NCBI GenBank assembly: GCA_023374045.1
Contig: CM041782.1
Span: forward strand, 189,738,925-189,802,924
Origin: Limonium bicolor
Taxonomy: Eukaryota > Streptophyta > Magnoliopsida > Caryophyllales > Plumbaginaceae
Direction of reading: 5' to 3'
DNA: 64,000 nt
The position numbers and the translations under genes are program-made. The notes beneath the pieces are model-generated. The model was not told the origin of the DNA. It searched no databases and saw nothing but the letters and a program-made list of their open reading frames with translations. Below, one piece after another: positions 23,104-35,253 of the stretch. Numbering within the stretch: position 1 is the stretch's first letter; the number at the start of each line of letters is the position of its first letter.

Positions 23104-26100
23104 TCAAACTAAAGTCATATAGACAAACTCCGCCCAATCCTCCAACATAGCGTTGATCGTTTGTCTGTCGTATTCGCCAACATTAGGGAAAACCTTTTGA
23201 AAAACAAAACAATACAAAATGAGTTAATCATTAAACAAATACATTAAAATTAAAAAATATATATATGACTTCAACATACGTTTTCTAATTGATCCTGCAT
23301 ATCACCAAAAAGGGTGATTATGTCATGCATATATCTCATGACATAATACCCACACTCCGAACCCCCGGGTTGACGTGGACACTTAAACAGAGAAAAAAAA
23401 AGGATTAATTACATAAGACATTTGTTCTATCAATGAAAAACAAGTGATGCATGTACCTTCACTGCAGTCCAGGGGACACCACCTTTTATCCTTATACCAA
23501 GATGTGAAATCATAACACTTTGATATATACTGCACATTAAATGTCATAAATGTATATTAATAAATTAGGATATCCATGCACAACAAATTAAATTAAAAGA
23601 ATTGAAATGCATAAAGAAGTGGTTTATAATGTACTTACGTGTTAAGGTGTGGCTTTATCTTGATATTATTCGGCAATGTATGCCGAAGCGGATCAAGATA
23701 TAGTATACGTGCACGATCCAAACACAACACCAGTAGGACCCAATGACCACTATGTAATACCAAAACACTAACATGTCAGTATAATGTCAAAATCAACAAG
23801 TACAACATTTAATGGAATTAAAATGATAAACACAAGTTATTACCTTTGATGGTAGGGCAGCAGGAGATATTTCTTTCTCGCATTGATGCTGTTAGCAATC
23901 GCACGCTGTAAGTAGAGCTTACTACCTTGTACATCAGACGTCACAACAGTGTATGACGTTCTCTCAGGACATAGAAATCCATACTTGGTAAGTGAAAAAG
24001 TTTGCATTTTCTCATGCAAAAACCTATTCATTAATTAAAAGATATAGTAATTAACATTGTTTCAGGGCATCACTTTATAACTTAATTACCAAAAAAGACT
24101 AATACTTACAGAAAGAATGAGTGGACAACAGTGATAGGCACCCAGTCAGATTTCAGGATGTCCTGCACGTCGTTTGTCCACAAGTCGACTTCTAAAACTT
24201 CTTCATAGTGAAGAATGTCAGGTTCAAAGCTAAGAAGGATAGAATCTTTATCAGCTGGGAAGTCACGGATCACATCATGCAACACTTTCATGTTTGGCCC
24301 CAAGCGTGCATATATTGAATCATCCACCAAGTTTTCTTTGGTAACGACATTGGTGGATGCTCTGTATCCAGAAGATGTAATCTTTGACTTCTTTTTTTCA
24401 GGAGACTTTGATTTCTCCTTTACTGCCTATTTGCAATCGACATACATTACTAATCATGAACTGAACATCCACACACTTATAATTTACTATAATAACTATA
24501 TTAAAGGTTGTATTGGGCGTACCTTCATACACTTCTGAATCAGGCGAACAGGCCATTGAAGAAATGCACCCTTTGCGGACCGAACCGTGCTGTACTCCTC
24601 CGTAGGTACAGGGAGTTCTAAATCAGGACACGTGTAAATCGGTTCGTCCACAGACACTCTCCCGTGATACGGCTGTAATGGCATGCCATGGACCACGTCA
24701 TTCGAGCGTGATGTGTACACTCTTCCTTCTGCAACTGGTATATTTTGATTGTTGTACGGGAGCAAGAGGTTACAGTTTATTGGATCCTACAATTTAATCA
24801 GATTAGTAGATGATTGAACTGATAAATAAGTAATAAACGATATGACAAGTAATAAAACAGTTAAAGATATAAAAAATTACCTGTACATATGCGTAAGGAT
24901 ACGGATCATTAGACTCTGTGCTTGTGTGCAGTCCAGCAGGATCAGAAGCAAGAGCATATCCATAAGAAGGATCAGAAGTAGGAGCATATGGCTGGGGTGC
25001 ACCAGTCCCCTGACGCACTTCAGCAAGGATCTCATCCCTCAACTGATCTTTGAAGTTACTGAGGACACGTAAATGCTCATCATACGGGATCATCCTCTCC
25101 TGACTACTACTTCCTTTCCTCGACCCGGGGTTTCCAAATACTTTTCTTATCCCTATGTTAACCCCCCTAACCCCACTGCTCGGCCTGGATGATCTTTCTT
25201 TCCTAGCGCCCGAGACAGCTGGTCATCATGTCGATCAGGAGCCCAAGTCCCTTGGGTTACTTGCTCGTTCATTTCAGCCTTAAGAAGTAAATGCATATAG
25301 GATTTATAATAAATTATAGGATTGAAATATTGAATTTGAAAAAATAATAAGGATTAAACAAAAGTACTTACCATCTTATCAACAATTTCCTTCGTTTTCT
25401 CGAAGGAATACAGACGCTCTCCAGTTTTTGGGTCTTTCTTAGTGCGTGAAAGCTTCCAAAATGTACCCCGTTTCTGGTGCTCATCTAGAGTGCTCACATC
25501 CGATGGCAACTCCCCTTCTGCCACCCACTCAGGAACTCTTCTGTTAACCCCTTTAGCACCCAGCAAGTGACGATATTCATTCTTCTTCGCATTCGCTGAC
25601 TGGGCCTCACGATACTCCTATTATCAAGTAAACAAAAGTACACGATGCTGATTAAAAACAATACATATGTAAACCTATTTGTATGTATATACAATACTTA
25701 ATTATTTAATAGTTAGTATGTACCTTCGTCTCCATCTTCTTGTCATAAAACTGCTGCCACTTCTCTTGGGTTATTGCTGTGTAGATCTCCCAAGGCTGGC
25801 ATGTGTCGCCGTCAGGCCGCTTAAGCTTCTTGGTGATGAACCATTTGACCAGATCATGCTTATGATCTGAAATTTTTTGCGCATCATCGATTTTACCATG
25901 GTGTAGTACTCGGTTTCTGCAGGTATTCGATATCGTTTCTGCATATCATCATAAATGAAAAGGATGTTAGTTATGCATATTATAAATCGTATCATAAAAT
26001 ACTGCAACTATTGTTTACGTACCTGTACGATCTCAAACATCTGCTTCTTCAATCCATCGTCAACCTGAGGCCAGGAGAGAGTGATATCACAATACTCTCG

Positions 26101-26438
26101 CACTATGATGCCCAGCTCAGTAGTGAAGTCTCCAGCCCATTCCTCAGTCGGTTGTAGATACTCATTAAACTGCATCGGCTTCGACTCAATCTTTTTTGAC
26201 TTAAGAGCTTTTGTAGGACCTCGAGGTTTTACGGTCCTGCTCTCTGGGATCTGTGACCTAGTAGGTCCAGCTTGTGTGTCTGCAGCTGGCACATCAGACA
26301 CTATAATCTCGGCGGTGCCACTACCCCCCTCATCAGTTCGGGCCCGTGACGTGCGGCCCTTCCCTCCACGTGTTTGCCTCTTCCTCGTCGGGCTGCGTCA
26401 CTCAGAATCTCGCCGACCGGGTCGTCTATATCATCCAT
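23104..26438 (-). pseudogene. CACTA-A second gene: Transposase_24 - DUF8039-like - Ulp1-like protease
   Basis: Multi-exon minus-strand gene. Start ATG at 26438 (MDDIDDPVGEILSD), Transposase_24-type region (about 26300-25360: FNEYLQPTEEWAGDFTTELG, PWEIYTAITQEKWQQFYDKK), DUF8039-like region (24765-24500: VAEGRVYTSRSNDVVHGMPL), then a C-terminal Ulp1/C48 cysteine protease fold: HQSGHWVLLVL (His; spliced across 23848/23750), LDP (Asp), and QPGGSECGYYVM (Gln and Cys) in exon 23280-23381. The last exon 23104-23193 ends TLV stop. Introns have GT...AG ends. A frameshift near 26400 in the first exon makes this allele doubtful. In related elements such proteins bind subterminal repeats; the protease role is unknown. 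Confidence 0.75.
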
Positions 26439-26559
26439 TTAACTGTCTGCACAAATAAACAATATGATATTAATAACAACAAAACAAATAATATAAAAAA
26501 TACGTAATCAGATATCATAAAAAATTAATATTTAATTACCTAACAAACAAACACATCAT

Positions 26560-28404
26560 TTATGGTTTTTCGACCCATAGACCCTCATCATGATCAGACC
26601 TAGTATACACTATATCGTCTGGAATATCAACAATGTTGGTGGTAGGAACACTGTTAGAAAAGGGTGGTGTCTCATCAAATAATAATTCATCGTCATCAAC
26701 ATCTTGATCAACATTTGTGATCACAAATCTTTTCCCTGGTAAAACTACTGACCATCTGGAATCGATGGGATCTTCTATGTAAAATACTTGTTCACAGTCC
26801 TTGGGAAATATGAACGGCTCTTGTGTAGGACCAAGACTTGATAAATCAACCAAAATAAATGTCTTTCACCTTTTCATAGATCTCTTGAGAACTCAAAGGT
26901 ATACGAGCAACACGTGTTTCAGTCTTTCCGTTGAATAACTTCCTTTTTTTACGGTACGGGTGTGCTGCTGGCAACAATCTACGATGACACATGTACACGT
27001 TTTTGCCAGAAAACTTTAGACGATCAGAACAAGTGTCGTCCTCACATATTGGGCAAGCAAATGTGCCTTTCACCGTGTATCCAGATAAATTCCCGTACGC
27101 TGGAAAGTCATTCACTGTGCAAAACAACATGGCACGAAGTGTGAAGTTTTGTCTGGCGTAACCGTCATAAACCACTGTCCCCTGATTCCATAGCAATTTC
27201 AAATCGTCAATCAGCGGTGCAAGATATACATCGATATTATGTCCGGGTTGTTTAGGACCAGAAATCAACAATGATAACATAATGTATTTTCGCTTCATAC
27301 ACAACCACGAAGGAAGATTGTAAATAAACAATAGAACAGGACAAGTGCTGTGTTGACTACTTAGAGTGCCGTAGGGATTCATCCCATCTGTACATAGCCC
27401 GAGTCTCAAATTTCGATTATCACTGGCAAAATCTTCAAATCTTCTATCGATAGTCCTCCACTGTGGTGAATCAGCTGGATGTCTCAGCTTATCATCATTT
27501 TTCCTTCCTTCTGCGTGCCATCTTAAATTTTGGGCATCTCTGACATTTGCAAACAGACGTTTGAACCTTGGTATTATGGGTAAATACCAAATGACTTTTG
27601 CTGGAGGACTTTTTTCTTAGAATTGGATGATTGGCCATCCTTATGTTTATAGCGTGACAAATGACATTTTGGACACTGATTCAAATGTTTATTCTCTCCT
27701 CTGTATAATACACAACTGTTTGGACATGCGTGTATCTTTTCATACTCCACACCTATAGGACACATCAACTTTTTTGCATCATAAGTGGATGTAGGAAGAT
27801 TGTTATCATCTGGAAGCATGTCGTGGAATAGTTCTAGTATTGCCGTAAAACTCTTATCACTCCAGCCGAATCTTGCTTTCATATTGAACAAGTGTAGCAC
27901 GGATGTCAATTTTGAAAATTTGGTGCATCCGGGGAACAAAGGGGACCGTGATGCGTCAACTAATCTTTGATATTCATCGGGCTTGTCTGTGAAATTATCC
28001 TCAACATCTTGCAGCATAGAGTTCAGTTGTTCAATATTTTCACTATCATCGTTGATTTCAGTGTCACTCTGATCACACTCATTATTAGGAAATGTGGTAT
28101 CATCGGTAACCTTTCTTGTTTCACTGTTCTGCTGGGTGGAAGTATGCACCCTGCTACTACCTTCTAAAGACTCGCCATGCAAAAACCATATCTTATAGTT
28201 TGGCATAAATCCACGTCGTGATAGATGAAATCTGATAGCATGTAGGTTAGGGAATTTGTTGCGAAGTTCGCACTGTGCACATGGACAGGGAATGTGAGTG
28301 TCGTTCATCCTTTTCTGATGATAGAGAGCTGCTTTGCAAAATTCATTTTCCACTTTCGATTCAAAATAATTCCCTCGCAGACCGTACATCCATTCACGGT
28401 CCAT
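26560..28404 (-). pseudogene. CACTA-A TNP2-type transposase, internally deleted
   Basis: CACTA transposase catalysing excision and insertion. Start ATG at 28404 (MDREWMYGLRGNYF) with the transposase-associated Cys/His region (HIPCPCAQC), then Transposase_21 (27409-26850) with CTDGMNPYG and PGHNIDVYLAPLIDDLKLLW, both carrying candidate catalytic Asp. At about 26850 it jumps in another frame to the C-terminal DUF4216-like segment (QVFYIEDPIDSRWSVVLPGK, stop at 26560). The second half of Transposase_21 and the usual middle region are missing, and a frameshift lies near 27590. Not functional as read. Confidence 0.88.
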
Positions 28405-28549
28405 TCTACAAACAACCAGTCAAAATTTAAAAATATTTAGAAAAAAGTGTTATAATGTATAATAACTTAACTAACATTTAAAATATTAAATATAAAAAAT
28501 AACAATAACTAACCTATCTTCGGAAAAGGATATTTCGATATGGTTCTCG

Positions 28550-28990
28550 CACGGCGAGTCTGTATAATATATAATATGCTATCTTATATATACTACTGGT
28601 TGTGTGTTATATGCATATTATATATATGTATATACACATCTATAATATATATACTACTTGATGATATATATACATATATATATATATACATAAAATATAT
28701 ATATATATAAATAAAAATATATAGTTGGTTATTTTATTTTGTTATATTTATATATGTATACCTACTCAACTAACTAGCTACTAAATATAAATAAACTAAC
28801 TACACAAACAATTTACAGAACACCTTGCTGGCATATACATTATTTTGTGGTTATTCTATCGTGTTATATATATATATATATAATCCTGCAACTAACTATT
28901 ATATTGTAATCAAAAAATTATACAAACAATTATGCATGATAAATTGAAATTGATTTAGGTTGAAAAAAAAACTAACCGGTATTTGGAAGG
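28550..28990. repeat. AT-rich, (TA)n low-complexity region
   Basis: Repeated tatata/atatac runs upstream of the TNP2 gene; no coding content. Lies on the 5' side of the minus-strand gene and may hold its promoter. Confidence 0.6.
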
Positions 28991-29600
28991 ACAAGGATCA
29001 AGCGGAAGCGGGTGGCGAGTGAAGACGACGATGAGCTAGCTAACGCGACTACTACTGCCAATCTTGTGTAGTATCTAAATGAAGAAAACACAGTACAATT
29101 GATACGTCAATTCACCAAGGTCATTTACTTCTCAAAAATTCACATAAACAATGGTAAGATAGCAAAAAAAATCACTGAAATTGGTTAAATCATTTCATCG
29201 AACACCTTGCGAGCGTATAGTTTATTTTCTAAAATTGCCCACATATTGTATTTCCAATCAAACCAATCAATCAATTACACTCCAGAATACATATATCAAT
29301 CAACAATTACATATAAACAACAATTAAGGACCCAATTCAACAAAATTTCAATATTTTCGAATTGGAGAAAACAAACCCCGATTCTATACCTGTTCGCGTT
29401 CGATATTGGCCGGAGGAGACGGGGGGTAGGGCGCGACTGGGGCGGCGACAGGCGGCGGGGGAGACGGCAGCAGTGATGGTGGCGCTAGGTGCGGCGGCGA
29501 CGAGGAAGAAGAGAGGCGATTTGAGGGCGAGAGGCCGGTCGAGGAAGAAGAGAGGCGCAGCAGAGCTTCGGTATGTCGAGTCGGGGCGCTAGGGTATAAG
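28991..29600 (-). other. CACTA-A 5' non-coding region with a GC-rich block
   Basis: 29400-29590 is strikingly GC-rich against its AT-rich surroundings (ggcggcgacgaggaagaag). It may be a captured exon or a 5' UTR; ORFs on both strands here are low-complexity and not recognised. Confidence 0.4.
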
Positions 29601-29604
29601 AAAT

Positions 29605-29854
29605 AAGCCTCATTTTCGGCGGTTCCTATATACAACCGCCGAAAATAGTCAAGTAAACGCATCATTTTCGGCGGTTGTATATAGGAACCGCCGAAAATGA
29701 GGCTTCGACTTGACTATTTTCGGCGGTTGTATATAGGAACCGCCGAAAATGATGCTTCTACTTGACTATTTTCGGCGGTTCCTATATACAACCGCCGAAA
29801 ATAGCAAAAACCGCCGAAAATGAGGAGCCGAAAAAGGCCATTTTTCTACTAGTG
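29605..29854. repeat. CACTA-A right subterminal palindrome array
   Basis: Four near-identical hairpins of the form TTTTCGGCGGTT-(CCTATATACA or TGTATATAGG)-AACCGCCGAAAA, spaced by tcaagta/gcttc, some flipped relative to others, then the TIR. Every unit can fold on itself, and neighbouring units can fold with each other. Confidence 0.9.
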
Positions 29855-30261
29855 ATAGTAACTCCGATTCGTGCATTTATCTTATTTGGGGATCAATTAG
29901 CACACAACCACAAATCAGAGTAACCAAGATAGCATACGGGGCATGAGGAATTCATACCGTTCACCGTTGTACTTGTATCCCAACTTTCCTTCGGTGCTCA
30001 CAAATCAAGTCCTATAACATACATATGTTCGAGTGATTAATTTAACTATCATTAACTTAATTCAATTACTCTTGCGTTTCCTAAGTCATACTTACTAAGT
30101 CCTTCCCATTCTTACACTTACACATTACTTACTTACTCTTCTTTACTTTAAGTTTATTTCCTTACTTAACATTGGTACATTGATATATGTACATTTATAT
30201 ATGTGGGTGTACATATATATATATATATATGAATGTTATTATTATTTAATTTATTTTTTTT

Positions 30262-30660
30262 GTATGACTCGACCGACCTTACCCAGGGTCGGTCGAAGTC
30301 AGTAAGGTACTACGCTGGAAAATTACAGGGCCGACCGACCTTGCCAAGTCCGGTCCCAAGGTCGGTCCATTCCAGTGAGTTTTGGTTTCGAAATTCTGGA
30401 GTCGACCGACCTTGCATGTCCGGTCCCAAGGTCGGTCCATTCCAGTAAGTTTCGTTACAGGTGAATATTAGGCCGACCGACCTTGCAAGTCCGGTCCCCA
30501 AGGTCGGTCCATTCCAGAAGGTTTTAAGACGGGAATTTTCTGGCTGACCGACCTTGCAAGTTCGGTCCCCAAGGTCGGTCCATTCCAGAAGCTTTCCGCC
30601 CTTTGTAAATCTGGGCTCGACCGACCTTGCAAGTCCGGTCCCAAGGTCGGTCCGGCCCAG
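30262..30660. repeat. Hairpin array in the solo LTR (GACCGACC/GGTCGGTC)
   Basis: One short and five longer units about 70 bp apart, each with GACCGACCTTGCAAGTCCGG ... AAGGTCGGTCCATTCCAG pairing CCGACCTT with AAGGTCGG. No coding content. Confidence 0.85.
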
Positions 30661-32526
30661 TATTTGCATTTTTATTTCTGTTTTCAGTTCTATCTTTCAC
30701 CCATTACTTCCCCATTGTTCCTACACTTATTCCCACTTGTTTTATCACTAATTACACACTCTAAATCATGTTGTTTCATTCCTTAATTCATTATACAAAT
30801 CCTATACTAGCTTACACTCTTGTTCTTCCCAAATTCCATTCCAACACTCATCTAGTTTCTTCTCTAGTTGCATTTTGCTACAGATTTCTACTCTAACTCT
30901 CTCCATCTATAACTCCCTCTCCTAATGTCACTCCTAAAGCTTCTAATGCATTACACACCTCTCCTAACTTACCCCCTAAACTAACTCAATTAAAATCTGT
31001 TACAACATAAATTTTCCACCTAGTTTCTAGTTCACTAAGTTCTTAGGTAAATTTCGCCATAGTCTCCCCTATATTTTTACACTCTCACCACATTGTTTCA
31101 CTCACATATATGATCCACACCCCTGTTTATAATCAATATCAATATACCCAATTCTCATACACCAATACTACACTAAACAACATTAAATTCCTGCACTCAA
31201 ACACTAATTCCCATTTAGGTTTCAACAAGCTTTTACATGCCTTTTAAGGGTTTTTAAGCATTTGAATTCTCCTACACATTACACTACTACACAATGCCAT
31301 TTTCATTACTCATTTCAAACTTCTAAAATCTGTTACATATATATATAAGGCTACACAAAGGTGAGTATCATTACCTTGTTTCTCTTCTAGTTTTCTTTTC
31401 TTCCTTCCTTCTTCCTTCTCTCTCTCTCTCTACCGATATAGTACTTCAAAAAATCTAACATTAGAGCCCATACATACAAACCATTTCAATACTAAAAACT
31501 AACCCTAAACATTATTTAAGCTTTTAATGTAAGTTTTATGGTTTAGAGATATATTACCTTCCAAGGGTTTATGTAATGCTTGGAACAGCTCAAGAATAAT
31601 CTTCCCACTCTTTCAAGAATGTCAAAATCGGCTGGGTAAAAAAGGAGCAAGCAAGAGGTTTAGCTCAAATTTCGTTTTGCCCTTAAGGTTAGAAAAACAA
31701 TGGAGTTTCAAGAAGATTTTTACCTCAAAAGAACAAGGAGAGGAAGGTGGTTCTAGTGGTGGTCTTGAAGCTCCAAATGCTCCATACCCATGGAGATTAA
31801 AGTTCTTGTTTTTGAATTTTGGAAAGATAGAAGTGTTGCTCTTGATGAGAGGAAGACAATGGTGGTATTTTTATAATTTTTGGAGGAGGTTCAAGCACTT
31901 AACAAGATGAGAGAAGATGGAGTTTTGTGGGGGTTTGTTCAAAACTCCATGGCATCGGTTAAGAGGAAGAAAATAAAGAGGAGGAAGGAGGTGGGTACGT
32001 GAGTGAGAGAATAGAGAGTATGAGAGAGAGGGTGTGAGGTAAAGTAGTATAGTTACTTTTTGCTTTTAATTATTTTGTTGTTTTGTAAATAAGAAGAGAG
32101 TGTGAGGGAGTGTGAGAGAGGGGGATGGGGTCGGCTGGCACCAGACCACACACACACACCTTACACTTTTATTTTCAAAGTGGACACATAAGGTTGAGTT
32201 ATTTATGTTTCTACCCCACAACTTCCCGTTTTTGACAGTTTTTACTAATTTCTCGTTTTATTGATTTTATTGGTTCTAAAGCTTCACTAATATTTATTAA
32301 TGATTATTTAGTTGACCAAAATTGTTACGAGTCTATTTGACCCGCTTAAAGTCACGTTTTCCTGGTTTCCTCGAAAAACGTGCTTTAAGGTTCGTTAGCG
32401 TTTTTAATCCGTTTTAAGGATCCGTTTTGTTCGGGATTTGTTCCCTCATGATTATTTACATTTAATTAAGCTTCTAAATTATTTATTAGCCTAATTAATC
32501 ACTATTTTTAATTACGGGGTATTTCA

Positions 32527-33589
32527 TGTTCACCTTCCTCAAACCAAGATCTACGGTTATTGTGGAATCCTTAGACATCGGGATAAAGCCTGTGATAAAT
32601 TGAATCAAGATCTTTCGTTCAACCTCAAACAAGTCAGATTAATTCTTGAAGCTCTTGAAAAATTAAAACAATCTATAAAGGGAACCCAAGTATATCTTGG
32701 TTCCCAAAACTAACAAATGATCTCTTGTTGTGTAGGTGAAGGTGAATGAAGACTGCTGGTATTTAGATAGTGGATGTCCTCGTCATATGATAGGAGATTC
32801 TACTCAATTCAATTCACTTTCATCCTACAAAGGAGGTAAGGTCACCTTTGGAAACAACAACCAAGGAGAAATCATGGGAGTTGGATCTGTAGGTAACCCC
32901 TCCAAGTTTAAGGTAGATGGAGTCCGTCTGGTCACTGGCCTTCAACATAGTCTGTTAAGTATTTCTCAAATCTGTGAAAGATTCAATTTAGTACTTTTCT
33001 CATCGTCCGATTGCAATGTTTTGGTAGTACAGGGTTACAATCAAGAAGAAGGGATTGACTATGATAAAACCTTTGCACCAGTAGCTCATCTTGAAGCAAT
33101 CCATATGCTCATTGCGTTTGCTGCAATCAAAGGTTTTACATTATATCAAATGGATGTCAAGACAACCTTTCTTCAAGGCTATATTGATAGAGAAGCCTAT
33201 GTCAAGCAACCACCAGGGTTCACTGACTTAGTCCATCCCGACTACGTTTACAAATTGTGTAAAGCCCTTTACGGACTCAAACAAGCTTCGCGTGTCTGGT
33301 ATGAAAGACTCTCTTCTTATCTCCTACAAGCTGGTTTCTCTAGAGGTAGCGTAGAAAAAACATTATTCATACTTCATTCATCACATGACTTACTATTGGT
33401 GCAAGTTTATGTTGATGATATTATTTATGGGTCTACAAGTAACACCCTTTGTGAACATTTTACTAATCTCATAAAGAACGAATTTTCCATGAATGAGTTA
33501 GGTGAACTTCGGTTCTTCCTAGGACTTCAAATTCAATAGGAGAAAGACGGAATCAAGATCCACCAACAAAAGTACAACAAGGAACCCAC
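32527..33589 (+). pseudogene. Copia remnant: zinc knuckle, protease start and reverse transcriptase
   Basis: Resumes the copia element after the solo LTR. A degenerate knuckle (YGYCGILRHRDKACDK) is followed at 32736 by protease (WYLDSGCPRHM). Integrase is missing: near 33030 the frame passes straight into RVT_2 reverse transcriptase (GIDYDKTFAPVAHLEAI; VKQPPGF; ALYGLKQASR; YVDDIIYGST). Stop TAG at 33537; RNase H is lost where LTR4 inserts at 33590. Copia rather than gypsy type. Confidence 0.9.
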
Positions 33590-34408
33590 TGAAATACCTC
33601 AAACCTTAATTACATTAAATTAATCATGAATTAATTGAAATAAAGAATTAATTAAGAGGTAACTAAGATTAAAGAACTCTAATTTATTAAGAAATCCTAT
33701 AATTCCTAAATATACATATATATATTTATAGTCCTAATGGATATTAAACTCCACATGAGTTAATGGACTAATAAGGGATTAAATATAAGGAGGAAACAAC
33801 TCCTAAGATTAATGTAACACATAATACATTAATATACAAATCATGAGAAAATATTATATAATATATTTTATATAGTCAAAACAGTTTATAAGGTTAATAA
33901 TCACTTACAAACACACATTAATACAAGGTAACAACATATGTTACAATCTAACACATAAAACAAGTCATAATGTACAAATTATAAGCCTTAATATTAGAAA
34001 ACACAAACAAAGACACAAACACCCTCCTCTCCTTGCATAGGGCTGGAAATTTAAGTGGCCAAGAGAGCCATCCAATAGCTTAGATTGAAAGTAGAGGCAA
34101 GACTAGTAAGGGATTGATGACATGGCACAATCTTATGACTCATTTCTCACTTAAGAAACAAAATAGGTCAAACTCTCTCACCCACACTCCATGCTGTCAA
34201 ATTGCACTCCTCTCTCACCCTTCCAGCCGTTTGGTAAGCAGCCTCCTCCCTTCCCTATGTTCCTTTGAAGCTCAATTGAAGATATTAAGGTTTTAGCTCC
34301 TAAAACACTAATTTATGCTCTAAATCTCTTGCTTTCTTCATCCATGACCAAGCCTTGTCTTCTCCCATGCTTGAGCAAAAAATATCAACCTAGAAGGCTG
34401 TAGAAAAC
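33590..34408 (+). repeat. LTR4: start of a gypsy-like LTR, interrupted
   Basis: Begins TGAAATACCTC, like gypsy LTRs read in the + direction, inside the copia RT-RH region (left flank CCCAC). About 820 bp are present before LTR2 enters at 34409. Its other end is not in the window. AT-rich, non-coding. Confidence 0.6.
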
Positions 34409-35253
34409 TGTAACACCCCTACCGGTAATCATACAATTAACTCCTAACCCGTCCCCATTACCAATACACAAGCAGCGGAAATTCCTAATACAACAAGGGG
34501 TGAAACAATGCCGTTAGTCACCCACGTGACTAACAAGGCCAATCTAACTCAAATACAACAACAATTACAATATCGGTCTGATGAGTCTTATACCGAGTAC
34601 ACTATACAAACGATACTTCCATTACTTAGTCAAATCACAAACCAAATACAACCTTCAAACCCATATTATACAAATACAATCTCCATATTGTTCATACTAC
34701 CGAGTATCTAACAATTCCCAAGTCTAATGAGACCTTGGGTCTTATAACTTCATATACAACAAACACCATTTCTTAAATGACTACCCCTTTCAATAACATC
34801 CCCATCCTACTCTCGAACGGATGATGGCTTCGTGTACTTGTAAAATAAAAACAATGACCTTAGGGGCTCAGCAAAATTGCTGCATATGACTTCTACATAC
34901 CCCGCGTACTAGCGAGGGTACGCCAACTATTTGGTCGAGAGCATGCGGTTCATTTTAGTTCAAAAAGCATGCAAGACAACGATACATTATATATGTATGT
35001 CAACACAATCAAGGTTCAATGAAGAACACAAACACTAACACACACATCAAGAGGTTAGTTTAATTTGTTCTTTACTTAGGCTTGAGGGTTTCTACCTCAC
35101 TATGCCTTACTCACATGCTCATGGTCTTACCCACTCTTTTGGGTACTCTTACACACAATCTCAACAAGTTCTGCAATACTCAACTCAATTCTCCACTCAA
35201 ACTCAAATTCTTACATCTCTCAAGTCACAACTCCATTCTAAATATTCACATAC
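34409..35253 (-). repeat. LTR2, first part (minus)
   Basis: Starts TGTAACACCCC; homologous to LTR3 and the solo LTR (shared caatgccgtta and cccacgtg segments). Interrupted by gypsy2 and continued at 54501. Left flank AAAAC. Confidence 0.75.
34513..34534. promoter_or_regulatory. Terminal hairpin with G-box core in LTR2
   Basis: GTTAGTCAC - CCAC - GTGACTAAC, perfect 9-bp arms, 104-125 bp inside the LTR end. Contains CACGTG, a G-box. Confidence 0.6.

Larger units (their letters stand above)
22589..29854 (-). mobile_element. CACTA-A: defective CACTA (En/Spm) DNA transposon, 7.3 kb
   Basis: Terminal inverted repeats CACTAGTAGAAAAAGGG and CACTAGTAGAAAAATGG (right end, reverse complement), flanked by the 3-bp duplication ATA (22586-22588, 29855-29857). 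Subterminal regions are filled with TTTCGGCGGTT/AACCGCCGAAA units. Two genes run on the minus strand: a TNP2-type transposase (internally deleted) and a Transposase_24/Ulp1-like gene. Inserted in the solo LTR. Confidence 0.95.
21346..32526 (-). mobile_element. Solo gypsy LTR (minus), split by CACTA-A
   Basis: Starts TGTAACACCCC and ends GGGGTATTTCA, the reverse complement of the LTR ends of the other gypsy elements here. Without CACTA-A it is about 3.9 kb. No internal region is present, so it is a solo LTR left by LTR-LTR recombination. It sits inside copia gag; flanks are TGTTT and TGTTC, a target duplication with one mismatch. Close relative of LTR2, LTR3 and the gypsy2 LTR. Confidence 0.85.

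Noticed and set aside
29384..29665. Proline/serine-rich ORF in the GC-rich block of CACTA-A
   Set aside because: Low complexity, open on both strands because of GC content; no domain recognised.
30262..30660. CRISPR-like array
   Set aside because: Repeats are palindromic LTR units in plant DNA, with variable spacing, no cas genes and related arrays in other LTRs.
32736..33539. Intact copia polyprotein
   Set aside because: The ORF is long, but protease passes directly into reverse transcriptase with integrase missing; a deletion derivative.
33590..34408. Complete small LTR or solo element
   Set aside because: Only one end (TGAAATACCTC) is present; the matching right end is not in the window, so it is called a fragment.
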